The notes under the pieces: model-generated
What the model saw: only the letters and a program-made list of their open reading frames with translations
Database searches by the model: none
Told to the model about the DNA's origin: nothing
Assembly: GCA_036785705.1 (NCBI GenBank)
Contig: JAWUZG010000359.1
Location: 620,001-684,000 of the forward strand
Direction of reading: 5' to 3'
DNA length: 64,000 nucleotides
From: Acanthornis magna
Lineage: Eukaryota > Chordata > Aves > Passeriformes > Acanthizidae
In this document: piece by piece, positions 1 through 13,200 of the stretch
Layout of the letters: each line of letters begins with the position of its first letter
How positions within the stretch are numbered: the stretch's first letter is position 1
Program-made: the position numbers and the translations under genes

Positions 1-1055
1 TTTCTCTCTCTGTGTGCTAAGGATTGTTGCATTTAAGTGTTGGAAACCTACTTTGAATAGGAGAGGGAATTTAGTTCGGGGATGAACCCGTTCATCCATT
101 TGGGGAAAATTTTCCTGCAAGGTAAAAGATTTCAAAATTATGTGCTGGAGACTCTAGTTTAAAATTAATGTTTCTGGAGTATTATAGTTGAAAATGTGCA
201 ATTATTCATGATAGAATTGGAAGTAATAGTACACTGTTTTCATCTGTATCTTAAAAAGCCATGCTTAATTAATCTTGTGCTTTCCTGTACAAAATGTGGT
301 CTCCCAAGCTTTCAGTCGTTTTTACATTATGGTTGTACATTCAGAAAAATTACTCTTTCACATTAGTCAGTTGGTGTCACCTTTCCCCAAGCCATTCCGG
401 TCCATTCTGCGTGCTTCCTCATTCCACTGCCTTTTCTCTCATGTCTCCCTCTTCTTCTCATCTTATTTCTTTTCATATTGATTTTTTCCCTCATGCTCTT
501 ATTTTGTGTGCATTTCTTCTCTGGTTGTCACTTTACAATCAGCTGCAAACGGTGTCTTATTTGCTTCTGTGTCTTCTGTTATGACAATATGCTGAAGAGT
601 TGTGTTAAGGTGCAGGATATTTTGTAAGATTTGTTCAGGGCAGGTGCAAGGGATGTGGTGACTGACCTGATTTTCCATGGATTGGTCTATGGAAAGGAAA
701 AGGTGAGGAATGTCCTGACAGTGGATGTGAAAAATGGAAGTTTAGAAAAAGCAGGTAGAAAAAAAAAAATCAAGGAAGTGAGTTATAGGGATCAGCACAA
801 GAGGAAATACTTGATCATTTGAAATGGAATGAGAAAGTGGGGACAAGGGATTTTGATGTTGCTGATGGAAGCTGCTGTTTCTGCTGAATCAAGCTTCTGA
901 GGGGTCCCTTGTCTTTTACACAGGTTGTCTGAACTAACCTTTGTTGTTTTCAGATTATCCAACAGCTGTTGGAAAACTTAGAAAAAATGATTCATAAGCT
1001 TGGCCCTAAGTGATTGTGTTTTTTCATGAGGTGCTATTTTTTTTCATTTTGACAG
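1..1055 (+). other. Intron sequence 5' of the first visible exon
   Basis: AT-rich sequence without a recognisable signal-peptide exon. Short open frames here have no splice context or similarity that I recognise. It ends in a T-rich tract and ACAG acceptor at 1052-1055. Confidence 0.6.
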
Positions 1056-1201
1056 AGGTCCAGCTAATACATTTTAAGGAATCAAAAGTGTCAAACTATT
1101 CAGTCTTGCTGTTAAGTGAAGACAAAAATGTTCTATTTGTAGGAGCCAGGGAAGTGATCTTTGCCTTAAATGCAGTGAATATTGCTGAGAAGCAGCACGA
1201 G
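1056..1201 (+). CDS. SEMA4D: SEMA4D-like exon: start of sema domain
   Basis: Acceptor ..ttttgacag precedes 1056 and donor GTATGC follows 1201. The 146 bp start with the last two bases of a Glu codon and read [10 protein letters not shown]... to NIAEKQHE. This matches the first strand of the SEMA4D sema domain (human EVHLVQF ... NISEKQHE), including LLLSEDK and GARE. Confidence 0.92.
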
Positions 1202-4200
1202 GTATGCCTTTTAATACATCATCCTCCATGTAAAAATCATACTCCAAATTTGACTTAATTTCCTGATATCAGTAGCATTGCATTTTAGGCAAATAGGTAT
1301 CTGAAAGAGAAATTACTCTGTATGGGCTACTCCAATACTATTTCTGGAAGGTTTTACAGAGTAAAAGAGAGGAAGAAGGGAGAGCTTAGATATAAACAAG
1401 TCATTAGAGGTCTCCTTGGGTGTTTTCTTACTGTCAGGAGTGGGCTGTCTTCTGTTAATCTGAATTTTCATGGGTGGTGGTGGGCACTTTCACCAGCATA
1501 TGAAACATAGCTGTGAAGTTGTACTCAGTATAATGAAAATTGGTCCAGTAAGTTTTCTTGGATTCCTCTCCCCCAAGTGTTTTTTATTCAAGTCTTAGGA
1601 AGTACTTCAAATTGCAAAAATACTTAAACAATTGCAGTTTCATTTCCCTAAGGCATATGGTAATGAAAAGTTTGTTAGCAATTTGTGGGGAATTGTCATT
1701 ATGAACCCAAAAGACGGTAGTTCGGTTCAGCTTAAGGCACATGGATTTCAAAATGTCACCTCCTTGGGAAAAAATGGCTTTGAACCTTGAAATGCTGCCT
1801 GCAAAATGTCTTGCATTTGCTCTAGATAGTATTAGGATTGCCTTTTCTTATGTGGGTCACTGCAAGATTTTCAGACCTTGCATTGAATTCAAGTACTTTC
1901 AATGTGCTTTTTGTTGCATGTTTTTTCACTTAGTTACACTGGAAGGTCACAGAAGATAAAAGGACTCAATGTGTACTCAAGGGCAAATCAGAACAGGTAT
2001 GTACTTTTATTGAAAGTTGAGAAAGATCTTGCACATTTTACTTCAAGAGGAGTGACGTTAAAAGAAGAAATTGTCCAACTGTTTGAAATTAAAATGTCAA
2101 GATAATCACTTAAATTTTTTTTATTAACTTGAGCGTTAGAAACAATGCTTAGTCTTTTTTTAAAAATTCTTAGTTCTTCATTTTTTGTTGTTGAATATTA
2201 TTTGAATGTTCGAAAACATGAACACACCGTGATGTGTGCTTAACGTTCATGGTTTTCCATTAAGACAATAAAAGATACAGCTTTCACTGAAGTAATTGAT
2301 AGCAACTGTTGTGTTTTGTTACTGCAATAATTCCGTCAACGCATTTGATTTAACGGAATGAATGATTAATTTGAAATGCTTTGCTTTAGAGCATAGGGGC
2401 TTTTTATTAGGCCAGTGTATTTTTTCACTAAGTGTAGATCCGTGTGTTGTGTTGCTTGGCGGGTGTGACTCAGAGAGCAGCCAGACCTGCCAGCTCGGCA
2501 GGGTCCCGTGGTGTTTGTGGGAACCACCGACTCCGCATGACTGCCAGGAGCTGGCCTGCTCCTTTTGCCTCTCTGTGGAGATGATTTACTCGAGCTAGTT
2601 GTATGTGGATGTACCTTTCTGTTTTGTAATACTACTTCATTTAGTGTATTTGTGCAATACCACTCATGCAGTAAAGCAGGGATTTGCTGGGCAAGACTGA
2701 TGGTCAGGCCTTTAGCACAGGTTTGAAAGTAGAAGTCTGCAAGTGCTATGAATACAAAAAGCAGACCTACTCTGCACTTGAGGGATGTGATGCTCGAACT
2801 TGCAGCTTCTTTGGTTCACACTGTTAAAAAACCCCAAATGCTGCATGCAGGCCTGATAGTTCCCCTGCATTCATATGCTTCATCAGGGTGGAAGTGGCTC
2901 TCTCCCTCTGACTAGTGACTTCTTTTCCTTGACTGAGCACTGGTGACCATCAGGACATTATTGGTACATGAGGTGTGGCAGACATTTAAAGTCTGTTTCC
3001 TCCTTGTCTATCTCTTCAGGATGGGATCAGAGAATATTATTTTTGTTTTCCAGTTCAGTTGGGGTTGCTACTAGTAATACTCACATACAGCTGTGATGAA
3101 TATGAGATACGATTTTCTCTTCTATGTATGTGCATATGTTTAGCAGACTGTCTGTGAATCTCCACAAGTTCTCTCAGAAATTATTGGGGTATACTGCAGA
3201 CCCCATTAATACATCTATTGACAGAGCTCTGAATTAATTTTCTTTTATTTTTTCCTGCTCCCAGTTTAGCAACTGACACTTAACTGCCAGCCATGCTTTT
3301 TCCTCACTGTACTTCTGACCTTCTAGGAGTCAAGTTTATGTTGTAGCCATGATGTTTTGCACAGCGCAATAGTTTCAAAAGAGTCAAGGTATTAAGCCAC
3401 TACTCCTATTTCTTACACTTCTCACTTACAGTTCTCTCCCCCACCCATCAGCACTGTGCTGTATAATGCCAGCAGAAAGCATTCATGAAGCTGTTCAAGG
3501 GCCTGGTCTGGCAGAAAACTGGTTTTACTCTCTTCCCCCCCTGCAGTTTTCTCCCATACAGTCACAGAAATACCTAGTTTGTCTCATGAGAAGGAACAGT
3601 AAGGCCAGAGCTTAAACTTGCTTAAGAAGTCCGTGGAACAACAGTTCAGTGTTGGGATCTGGCAGTGTACCAGCAAGAATTAAGGGCTGTTGTTGATTCT
3701 GGGTTTTTTCACTCTTTTTAAGTGGGTGTTTAGAGTTGTTTTACTTCATTATTATTCTGAATTTTTATTGTATCCTTTATTAAGGGTTTTGCTCAAACTC
3801 CTTGTTCTATTTTAGAGCAAAAGATATTAAGGAGCTTCCTTGGATGATATCAAGGACTGGGAAAAAAGAAAAAAGGATGGCTCTAAGTGACAAAGCTTTG
3901 TAGCTAATTTAAGGGTATCAGAGGTTTTGCACTTAGGAAACAACCTTGGCTGTCACTGTTTCATCGAGGTGTACAAGGGCTGACAAAGTCCAAAAGTCCC
4001 TTCACATTTAGCTTGTTGTTCCCATGGATTGGATGTGTGTTTGGAGCTTGTCCTTCCATCAAACAGGGGATGGACCCTGCTGAGCATGGTACCCTGCTAG
4101 GGTAATGTGGCAGCTGCCCACTCCTGGCTGGAGGAAACAGCTGCTGCAGGATTGATTATAGTTCCTGGAGACTGTGGGGAGATGGTGTCCCAACGTCACA

Positions 4201-7200
4201 TGTGTGTCACGCGGGCTCGCCGCTGTGATGTGGCACAAGTCGTGGCGATGGACGAGCTGGCAGCACATTGTTTGTTTATGTTGGAATGTGGAGACTGTGG
4301 TTTGTCAGAGCTAGTCCTTTCCTCATCCTCTGTTGTTGTTCTGATTTTCTGATATTCGTGGAGGTTCGCGGAAGCTCGCAGGGAAGTCAGGCAGGCAGCA
4401 CACAAGATGGCGAAAAGAGAAAATTTATTTACAAGAACTTCTTTATATATCCATTAATAGTCTAATAATTATTGGCTGATAGTTTTTCCACCCCCTATAA
4501 TGATTGGTTACAATGCTGAAGTGTCCAGTACCAAAACAATGAGATTAGAAAGCACAAGAATGCAAGTTATCTCTATTCTCCATGAGAAAGAAGAGAAAGA
4601 TTTTAAAACACTGCAACTCCACTCTGTTACAGACGGAGTGTCGTAATTACGTGCATGTCTTGCAACAGCTGAATGATACTTTTCTCTACGTGTGTGGAAC
4701 TAACGCATTTCGGCCAAGGTGTGATTACCTGGTAAGAAATGTACCTATGTTTTGGCCCAGCAGCAGCTACAACTTCAAAGCAGCTCAGGTAAACAGAGAT
4801 AGTCTCCATTCCCAAAACTCTTCACTGCTGGTTGTAAGATTAGGAGCATTTATTGCACTGTCCCACCATAATGGTGGAGTATGGAAATAAGCTGCACTGC
4901 TCCTTTTTCAGACCACTCAATGAATGATTGATTCATCTTGTCTAACTGCAGATTTACTTTCTTTTAGCTTTTATAATTCTTTGTGTTTTGTGTGTTAGCG
5001 TGAAACCAGTTACTAAACCTGAAATGACATTGTTTGCAACTTCCACCCATAACCAAATCTCCCTGAAATTTCTCAGTTTCCTGTCTCTGCTTGTCTCTGC
5101 TCCTGGCTGTGCCAAAGATTTGTAGTGTTGAATCCTTCAAAATGAAGTCTTGGCACAAAATTAAAACTTTTTTCTCACTGCTGACTCTTGTATCATTTTC
5201 CTTACTGCAGCTCTCAGCAATTTGAAAACTGAGAAATCTTGTAATTCTTTGTGCCTTTAGCTTCCAGTGTCTTCATTACACAATAAAACTGATTACTTCC
5301 CCAGCACTGTGGCTACAGTTCAACTTGCTGATCCTCATTCTCTTGATTTTTGAGGGATTTATGAAGTAGCAGCCAAAGTGCTCTATTGCTTTTTAAAGCC
5401 TAGTTGGATTACGCCCTATCTCACAAATTTAACATCATCTCAAAAATTGCTAAATCCACCTCAGAAAGCCTCCTTAATTTCTAAGACTCTCCATTTTTTT
5501 TTTTTCAGACTAATTCAATAATTACCAGTTGTTTCTACGTATCAGTTAACTTCTCTGCCTTTCCTGCTGTCTGGCTTTTTTGAATGCTCTTTCTTGAGGT
5601 CTGTCTGGATTTAACTTTTCATCTTTTGCTCTTTTCTCCTTCCACCCTCACAAATTATAGGATCATATTTCTTCTATGTGGGAGAAAATAAGATTTTCTG
5701 AAAGCACATATGTCTTTCATAATTTGACACAAAATGCCTTTGATGCTGGAAGTTGATGATATAGCCCATTATTCAGTGTTTAGTTTTCAGTTAACTTTGC
5801 ACAAGTTGAGTGGCTGAAAGAAAAAAGTGCTAATAGCTGTATTGTGGTTTTCAACAGAATTTAATTTCATTTGAACTTGGAGGTAAAACTGAAGATGGTA
5901 GGGGCAGATGTCCATTTGATCCTGCTCACAGCTACACATCTGTTATGGTTGGTAAGTTCAGACTTTGCATTCCTTTTTATGTTTCAGAAATGTTTTATCT
6001 TTTCCACTGTCACCATCCAGTCTGTCATTATCAAAATGGTAGCTTGCATCTGTATTTTTTGTCTTTATTTTAAAGTATAGACATTAAAATACTTACATAG
6101 TCAACCTTAGCATCTTTCTTAAAAGGAGAACTTCAAACTCTAGGTTGTTTTGGAAGCAACTTCTAAAATACTAATTTTCAAACTGTATTTCCTGGTGTTA
6201 AAGATATTTAATTCAGAGAGTCTAAATGTGCTTAGAGTGCCCTTGTAGTATCAATTACTGTGATTTCAGTAAATATAACAAGTAGTATTGTTATCTGTCC
6301 TGAAGGCATGCGACAGAATAGGGAAGCGAGGTATTTATTGCATGTGTACTTACTGCATGGAAACTCGCCGCTGAATCTTGATTTGGGGAAGGCAGAATTT
6401 ATGGCTTTACCTGAGTGTCTCACGGTCATAAGAGAGAAGCTCAACTTAGCATGAAATGGGAAATAAGAAAAAGAAACAAACATGCTCCCTGCATTGTGCC
6501 TAAATTTGTACAAGTCAAGTTTGAAGAATGGTGGCATAGAAAGAGAGGAAAATAATTACAGACTTCTGATGCATTTAAGTAAATCTGCATGTGTTTACAT
6601 AAACGGTAGGTTTTCATGTTAAGTGTTAAAGTCCCACAAAAACAACGTTGACTTTTGTCAGTTCTAGTGTTAGAGCAATAATAATAATAAACCCAAGTGT
6701 GGAAGTGTTAGGCTTGAGAGTGATCGGCAGAAATATAAACATAAAAGACATGTCTAGGGCAATTCAGAGGGAATCCATGTTTATTTTTTCTTGTGGGAAG
6801 TTTAAACATACATAGTCTCACCAAATATTTATGTACCCTTTTTGGTATCTAGTCCATAAGTTCAATTCTTTTGGTTTTGTGTTGAAGATGAGGAGCTTTA
6901 TTCTGGGACTTCTAACAATTTGTTGGGAAGTGAACCTATTATTTCACAGCACTCTCGTCGAAGCTCTCTGAGAACAGAGTATCCAATACCTTGGCTTAAT
7001 GGTAAGTGGGCATGAGAAATGTCCCAAACAAGTTCCTTTTCGTTCTTCAACACCATGGGTACAGAGTGTGTATCTTAGCTGGCTAAGGAGCAATCGTCAG
7101 GTGTCTCAAAGAGATGGATTTTGGTGTGCTGGCCTACACTGTGCGTGTGTGCCCTCGTGCATGCCATCAAGAGCTTTTATTTTGAAATTTCAGGATTTTT

Positions 7201-10200
7201 ATCGGCATTGATGATGAAAACAGCTTCAGAATAGACACGCTTCAACTTGACATGAACGGTTTATTTCTTTTCTGCTTGTTTATCCTTGCAATAATGCAGT
7301 TTGGTTATGATACAGGAAGGAATAGAATGGTTTTGCTCTTGAATTGGTTCTCAAATTGAGCTGATCATGGTTCTTGGCTCTTTCAGTTCCTGAATTTCAA
7401 AATTCACTGAGTTTTGTGGTTGCTCAGAGGTTTGAGGCTTTGTGCCAAAAAGGACCAAAATCATGATCATTGTGTCCAAAAAGGATAGGATTGGACAGAG
7501 GCAGGCAAAGGAGGGTTGCCTTTGCAGGCCCATTAGAAAACCACATTTGAATGTGGCCTGAAGAATGATAAGGTAATGAGCTGTCACATCATAGGTATCT
7601 CTCAGGTATCTTAGTGCTGTCACATAGGTTTTAGGGGTTTTTGTTTTTTTTCTGTTTGTTTTCAGGTGGTTTGGTTTTTGTTTGGAAATGCTCTTCATAT
7701 TGTGAACAGCAAAATGTGTAGGCAGGTCAGTGACTGGAGAGGAGGTAAATGCAATGTGGAGTTTGGAGTTTGGGCGAAAGACAATTTCTGAGGGTCTTGG
7801 AGGGAATCAAGTTAGTAGTCACCTACAGAATAGAAAATACTTCTGTTTGTATCTCTAGAGCCCAGCTTTGTTTTTGCTAATGTGGTAAGAGCAGATCCAA
7901 ACAGCACAGATGGAGAAGACGACAAGATACACTTCTTTTTCACTGAGGTGTCTGTGGAGTATGAATTCATTGGAAAATTGATGATTCCAAGAAGAGCTAG
8001 AGTATGCAAGGTGGGAGATAGTTCCATTTACTTTTATTGTATCTCTTAGAATCTTGTGTGTGTGTTAAAAAGTATTCATTTTTGTGGACTTACTGCCATG
8101 TAAATAGAAGTGATTGAATTCGGTGAATTTTAATGAATGAGCAGTTCCAATCAGGTCATCAGAACTGAGAAAGCCAAATGGTTGCTTTGTGAATAAATAC
8201 TTGATCTATTTTTCACAGTTGTGAAATTTTGGTACATCTGGGGGTTCTGCTCTCCTCTGGGAGAAAACAAAGCAACCGTGACAAAGAAAGCAAAGCAACC
8301 GTTTTCCCAACAGCAAATTTATCTGGCTGTTTCGTTTTTATGAGGTTAGAAGTTTTATTTTGATTTTACTGTTTTGTAGTTAAACAGGGAAGTCAAAACA
8401 TCAGTAATGAGTTAGTGCCCTTGAGATTTCCATTAAACAAGGAGCTGGAGGCAGGTTTACATGGGACTTCTTATTATGGCACTCTGCCTACTGACAGCTT
8501 GTGCACACTTTCAGAGGGGAGTATTGTGAAATATGAGAGCTTCATTTATTGTGTTATTCTGTATTTCAGACTGTTGTTTGAAATGGAAATTGGTGGCAGG
8601 TTGCAAATCTATAAGCACTTCTACTTAATTGTTTTAATAAATTTTGCAGATTTCCTTGAATACATTGCATATACAATTGGATAATGAGTGGAAATATTAA
8701 ATGGAAATATGAATATTGTTTCAACATACATTGAAATCTCTCTTTTAGAGAAGTATCAGAGCTACAGGTCAATTATCAAACATTTTGAAACATTTCTAGT
8801 CAATAGATCTTAACTTCTTTAAGCCTTGGTACCTGCAAATCCTTAATAAAGATAGTAACTGCTAGAAGGATTAAGCCATTGCTGGATTTCTTCCAATGAA
8901 ATTATCAATGTCAGGCAAGTTTTAAGGCATACTGCAGCATTAGAATTTAAATCAGTTTTGATGTCACAGAACAAATGCAATATTACCTATTTCTCTTAAA
9001 GGGACAGTATAATACTTCCATGCTTGTTTTACTTTTTTCCTAATGATGCATCTCCCATCTCAGCTTTTTTGAGTGTTGCTGAGGTATGTTCTTCATTAAC
9101 GCTCGTATTTCATCTTCCCTGTGCGTGCGATAGAAATAATTTTGCATTATTTTTGTTGAATCAATTTTCCTGTAGCTTTCATCCTGTTCTGTTTGTGGAT
9201 GTGTGAACATTTATTGATGTTGCTAGAGATGAAATGTTACAAAATACCAGGGCTTAGTAATTAAGCCGCTGTACAGCAGTGGTTCTTAAAAGCAAAAATA
9301 CTGCTAGCGCTCCTCACAAACACCTTTTTATTTTTTTAATACCATAAGAGGGACCGAGGAGGATTAAAGACCTTGCAGAAAAAATGGACTTCCTTTCTCA
9401 AGGCCAGACTGCTTTGTACCATCCCTGATAAGAATTTAATTTTCAATGTTATCAATGATGTTTTTATTGTCAGATCTCCAACTTTGAAGGAGCCAGTGAT
9501 ATATGGAGTCTTCACCCCACAACTGTAAGTGTGCTGTAGCCTTTTCCTGTTTAAGTACCTTTCATCTCAGCTGGTTACTACAAGAAAATAATAATTCTTC
9601 CTATGTTTTGTTGTGTTTTGTTTTTTTTCCTAATTTCTTCCTGTGCTTACAGGAATAATGTGGGGTTGTCAGCAGTGTGTGCGTACAATCTGTCTACTGT
9701 AGAAGAGGTTTTCTCAAAAGGAAAATACATGCAGAGTGGTAGAGTAGAACCATCTCATCATGTAAAGTGGGTAGAATACTACAGGGAAATTCCTAATCCT
9801 CGGCCTGGTGCAGTAAGTTTCTGTAATCTTGGATCTGATGACTTCTTTTAATGCTCAGTAGTAAACAGACCAGGGAATACTGGTAACCTGCTAATGATTC
9901 ATTTGTTTGCCCTCACCTGGTTGCTTCTTGTTGCAAAGGCTTTGTAGGAGAACGCTCAAGTGATGTGTTCTGAATTTTTTATTTGGGAATCAAAGTCTTT
10001 GGTTTTTTGGGGTTTTTTAATTTAGAATTAAGTTATTTGCTGGGTTTGTATTTTCATTATTTTGTTAATAATTGTCTCTTTGTGAAATAGAATTTAATAT
10101 ACACTAGCAACATCATAAACCTTTTAGTTCAGATGAAAAGAAGGATAGCAATTATTGCGTTGTCTCAGTAGAACCAGCACGTTTATCCGGTATAGTGCAC

Positions 10201-13200
10201 TGCTCTGCAAAAGAAAACTTTCCTAGCACTGGGTCTCTTTCAGACTTTGCCTACTTCCTTACGTTCCTTACAGTTGTATTGTTGCTAGTGCTTAAAGAGG
10301 TGTTGGTTAAAAGTAGGGAAGATGCATGAGAGCACAGAGGGAATGTTTTTCTAGAATGTATTTTGGACCCAAACGAAAATGTAGTCCAAAGCTCAGGGAT
10401 TAGTACATCCCAGAAGCCAAAGTGCAGTGAGAGTTGAGGATCTTCCTCGGTACAAAGAGTGTAGTGTGCAGGTGTGGTTACTGGCCAAAATAATGTGGAG
10501 AAGAAAATGCATACAACTGCTGTTAATTGTCTTTATTTTGTAGGAGTAAATGATACAATTTGGTTGTCTCTTATTTCCCGCCCCCTCTGTGTCCCGCTGC
10601 TGGTGTATAAACAATGAAGCCAGAGCATCAAACTACATGAGTTCTCTGAATTTACCAGACAAAACATTGCTGTTTGTTAGACATCATCCGCTAATGGATG
10701 GCTCCGTGACCCCAGTGGGAGACAGACCTCGGCTAGTAAAGCGAGATGTGAAGTGTACACAGATTGTAGTAGACAGAGTCAGAGCACTCAATGGCACCAT
10801 CTATGATGTTATGTTCATCGGTACAGGTGAGTTCTGCAAAACACTTTTTTTCATGGTGCACTGATTGATTTGTTTTCTTAGACAAACTCTTGAGATTCCC
10901 ATATTTACAGTGCTTTTACACCAGCTGGTGTTTTTGTTAAAATGTAAGGTGCACAGTAAGTGGACAGTCTTAGGTGATTTGAAAAAGTATTGCAGGAAAA
11001 GAACTGCGAAGCTTCAATGAGTTGAGCAAAACCACACAATATAATCCTCAACTGGTCATTCTGTGAACCAAATCGTTATTTCTTGCTCAGAGGTCCTGTT
11101 GATGGCAAGTGTAATGGTTGCCTTTGACACAGAATTATTCACCGGAACAGGAAGCAGATCATTGAGACAACTTACAGCAGTTGTGCAGGCTCTTTTCCTG
11201 CCTTTTTGTTTCAAGAATCTTACTTAAACATACTGCTCTGTTGTTTCAGATCGAGGAGCCCTGCACAAAGCTATCAGCTATGAAAATGGAATGCATATTA
11301 TTGAAGAAACACAGCTTTTTCCAAATTTTGAACCAGTCCAAACTCTCTTGCTTTCAGCCAAAACAGTAAGTGGTGTAAGCATCACGGCAGTCATCTCATT
11401 TTGTTCTTTCACAAAACTTCTTTGTGCCGCTTTGTGACCTTGTGACAAGAGGCGATCACTGTGCACAGAGCCAGAGTGTGCATTTGTAACTCACCACACT
11501 GCAGCAATCACGTATTGCCTGCTGCATTTTGGTACGTTTGGTAGGTGGCAAGTTTCTGAAGGTGCGTGGGCATGGGGGAGGGGCTGGGGGGCACAGGTGT
11601 GCAGGTCTTCACTTCATTTCCATGTGCAGAAGCTGGAAATGGTGAGGTGTTTTAATAGACCATATTTCAGGTTAGGAGTAATGTAAAAAACCTGACCCTT
11701 TGTTGCTGCTGTAGATTTGTGCAGAAAACTGCCCAGGGCTAAGGAGTGGCGTGTGGTTCTGAGGAAACAGACCTAAGAAAAGAGAGCAGTCTTCTAGCAC
11801 AGAGACTCGGAATTCTGTAGCTAGCTGATTCCTGCTGTCCCATATCTCGCAGGCTCCTCCCTGCTGGATGTGAGAGCAGTCACGTTGCTGCAGCTGTGGG
11901 TGAGGACCCCCGGTGAGGTCCTGTCCGCCCAGTCAGGCACCAGCTGCAGCTCCAGCTGGATGGCACAGGACCTGCTGCAGGCTCCAAACCTGGCAGCTGT
12001 CCTCCACCATTCATCAGTCACTCGGTTTAATTCTGGAGTGGTTTTGTGACAGTAGGAGGATAATCACTGTGTGTAGTTTGCACACGAGTTAGGTCTCTGG
12101 CCCTAGTTCCTCAGACCTTCAGATCCCTGAATGTGTCTGTCTATGCCTAAAGTCATTTGTAGCATCAGTGAGATTTTCTGGGCTTCATAAGGAATGATTG
12201 CCTCTTTTGAAGTATCTGGTGGTAATACCAGCATTCAGTAGCTACCTAGTGATCCATAAGTGCTCTGCAGCTTAGGGATTTAGGAACACTTTGAAACAGC
12301 TTTTATTTTTGTGTGATATTTAATAAAATTTTGCATGTCAGAGTGATCAGCTCAGTGGAACAGAGCTTTATGCCATAATTTTTATGAGCTCATCTTGAAT
12401 GTTTATTTATCCTTTCATGCTTACAATAGAAAGAAAGGGCAGAATATGTTTTTGGTAGACAAACGAAAATCAGAATTAAAAACTTCTGTGCTTAGTGTTC
12501 CGTAAACATGTTTGTATTATTTTTGTATGATACATCACACTGACAACTCACTTATATATGTGTGTGTGTATATATATATTATGTGTGTGTATTTATATGT
12601 ATACAGAGACACACATCAAGTATTTGCGTAATCTGCAAAGAAAGCTTGAAATTACTTGCTTTGACAGGAAGTTTCAGAATATGCCCTGTCATAGAAGATA
12701 GTGATAGATAGCTCTTCTCCGTCTTTTCACGGAGAAACTTCTCTCAGAGCTTAGAATTGAAATAAAACACCGCTTCCTGCATTGGCACTGTGGAGAGTAA
12801 CAGTTTGTGTCTTCTGCAAGTGAAAATTTCCATGTTGCAAATATAATTATTGACAGATAAAACTAAACCCTAAAACTGAACTAGTGCTGCCCAGTACATT
12901 CCCATGAAAGCAGAGCTACTTTTCAGTGATGAGGAGTGGGAGGTTGGGTCAGGTGCCAGAGTCATGATAACTGTATAGTGACAGTACCAGCCAAGCAGGG
13001 ATTCCTGCTGCTCCCCGGCCTGAAAACACAAGTTTCTGCCTCCACAGCCTGTGGCTACTGAAGTCCTTCACAGAGCTGGTGTTGTTTTATACATCATGGC
13101 ATCCCATAGTAGTGGATTAACCACAGAAGGGTAATAATTACCCTAATGGTGGGTTTTAGACCTCTTTGGAGTCAAGAGTCCTTTCTGAGTGCATTTTTCA

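Noticed and set aside
10545..10603. Alternative acceptor at TTTTGTAG upstream of the exon at 10604
   Set aside because: Using it adds GAG TAA directly after the preceding codon, an immediate stop, so it cannot rescue the exon.
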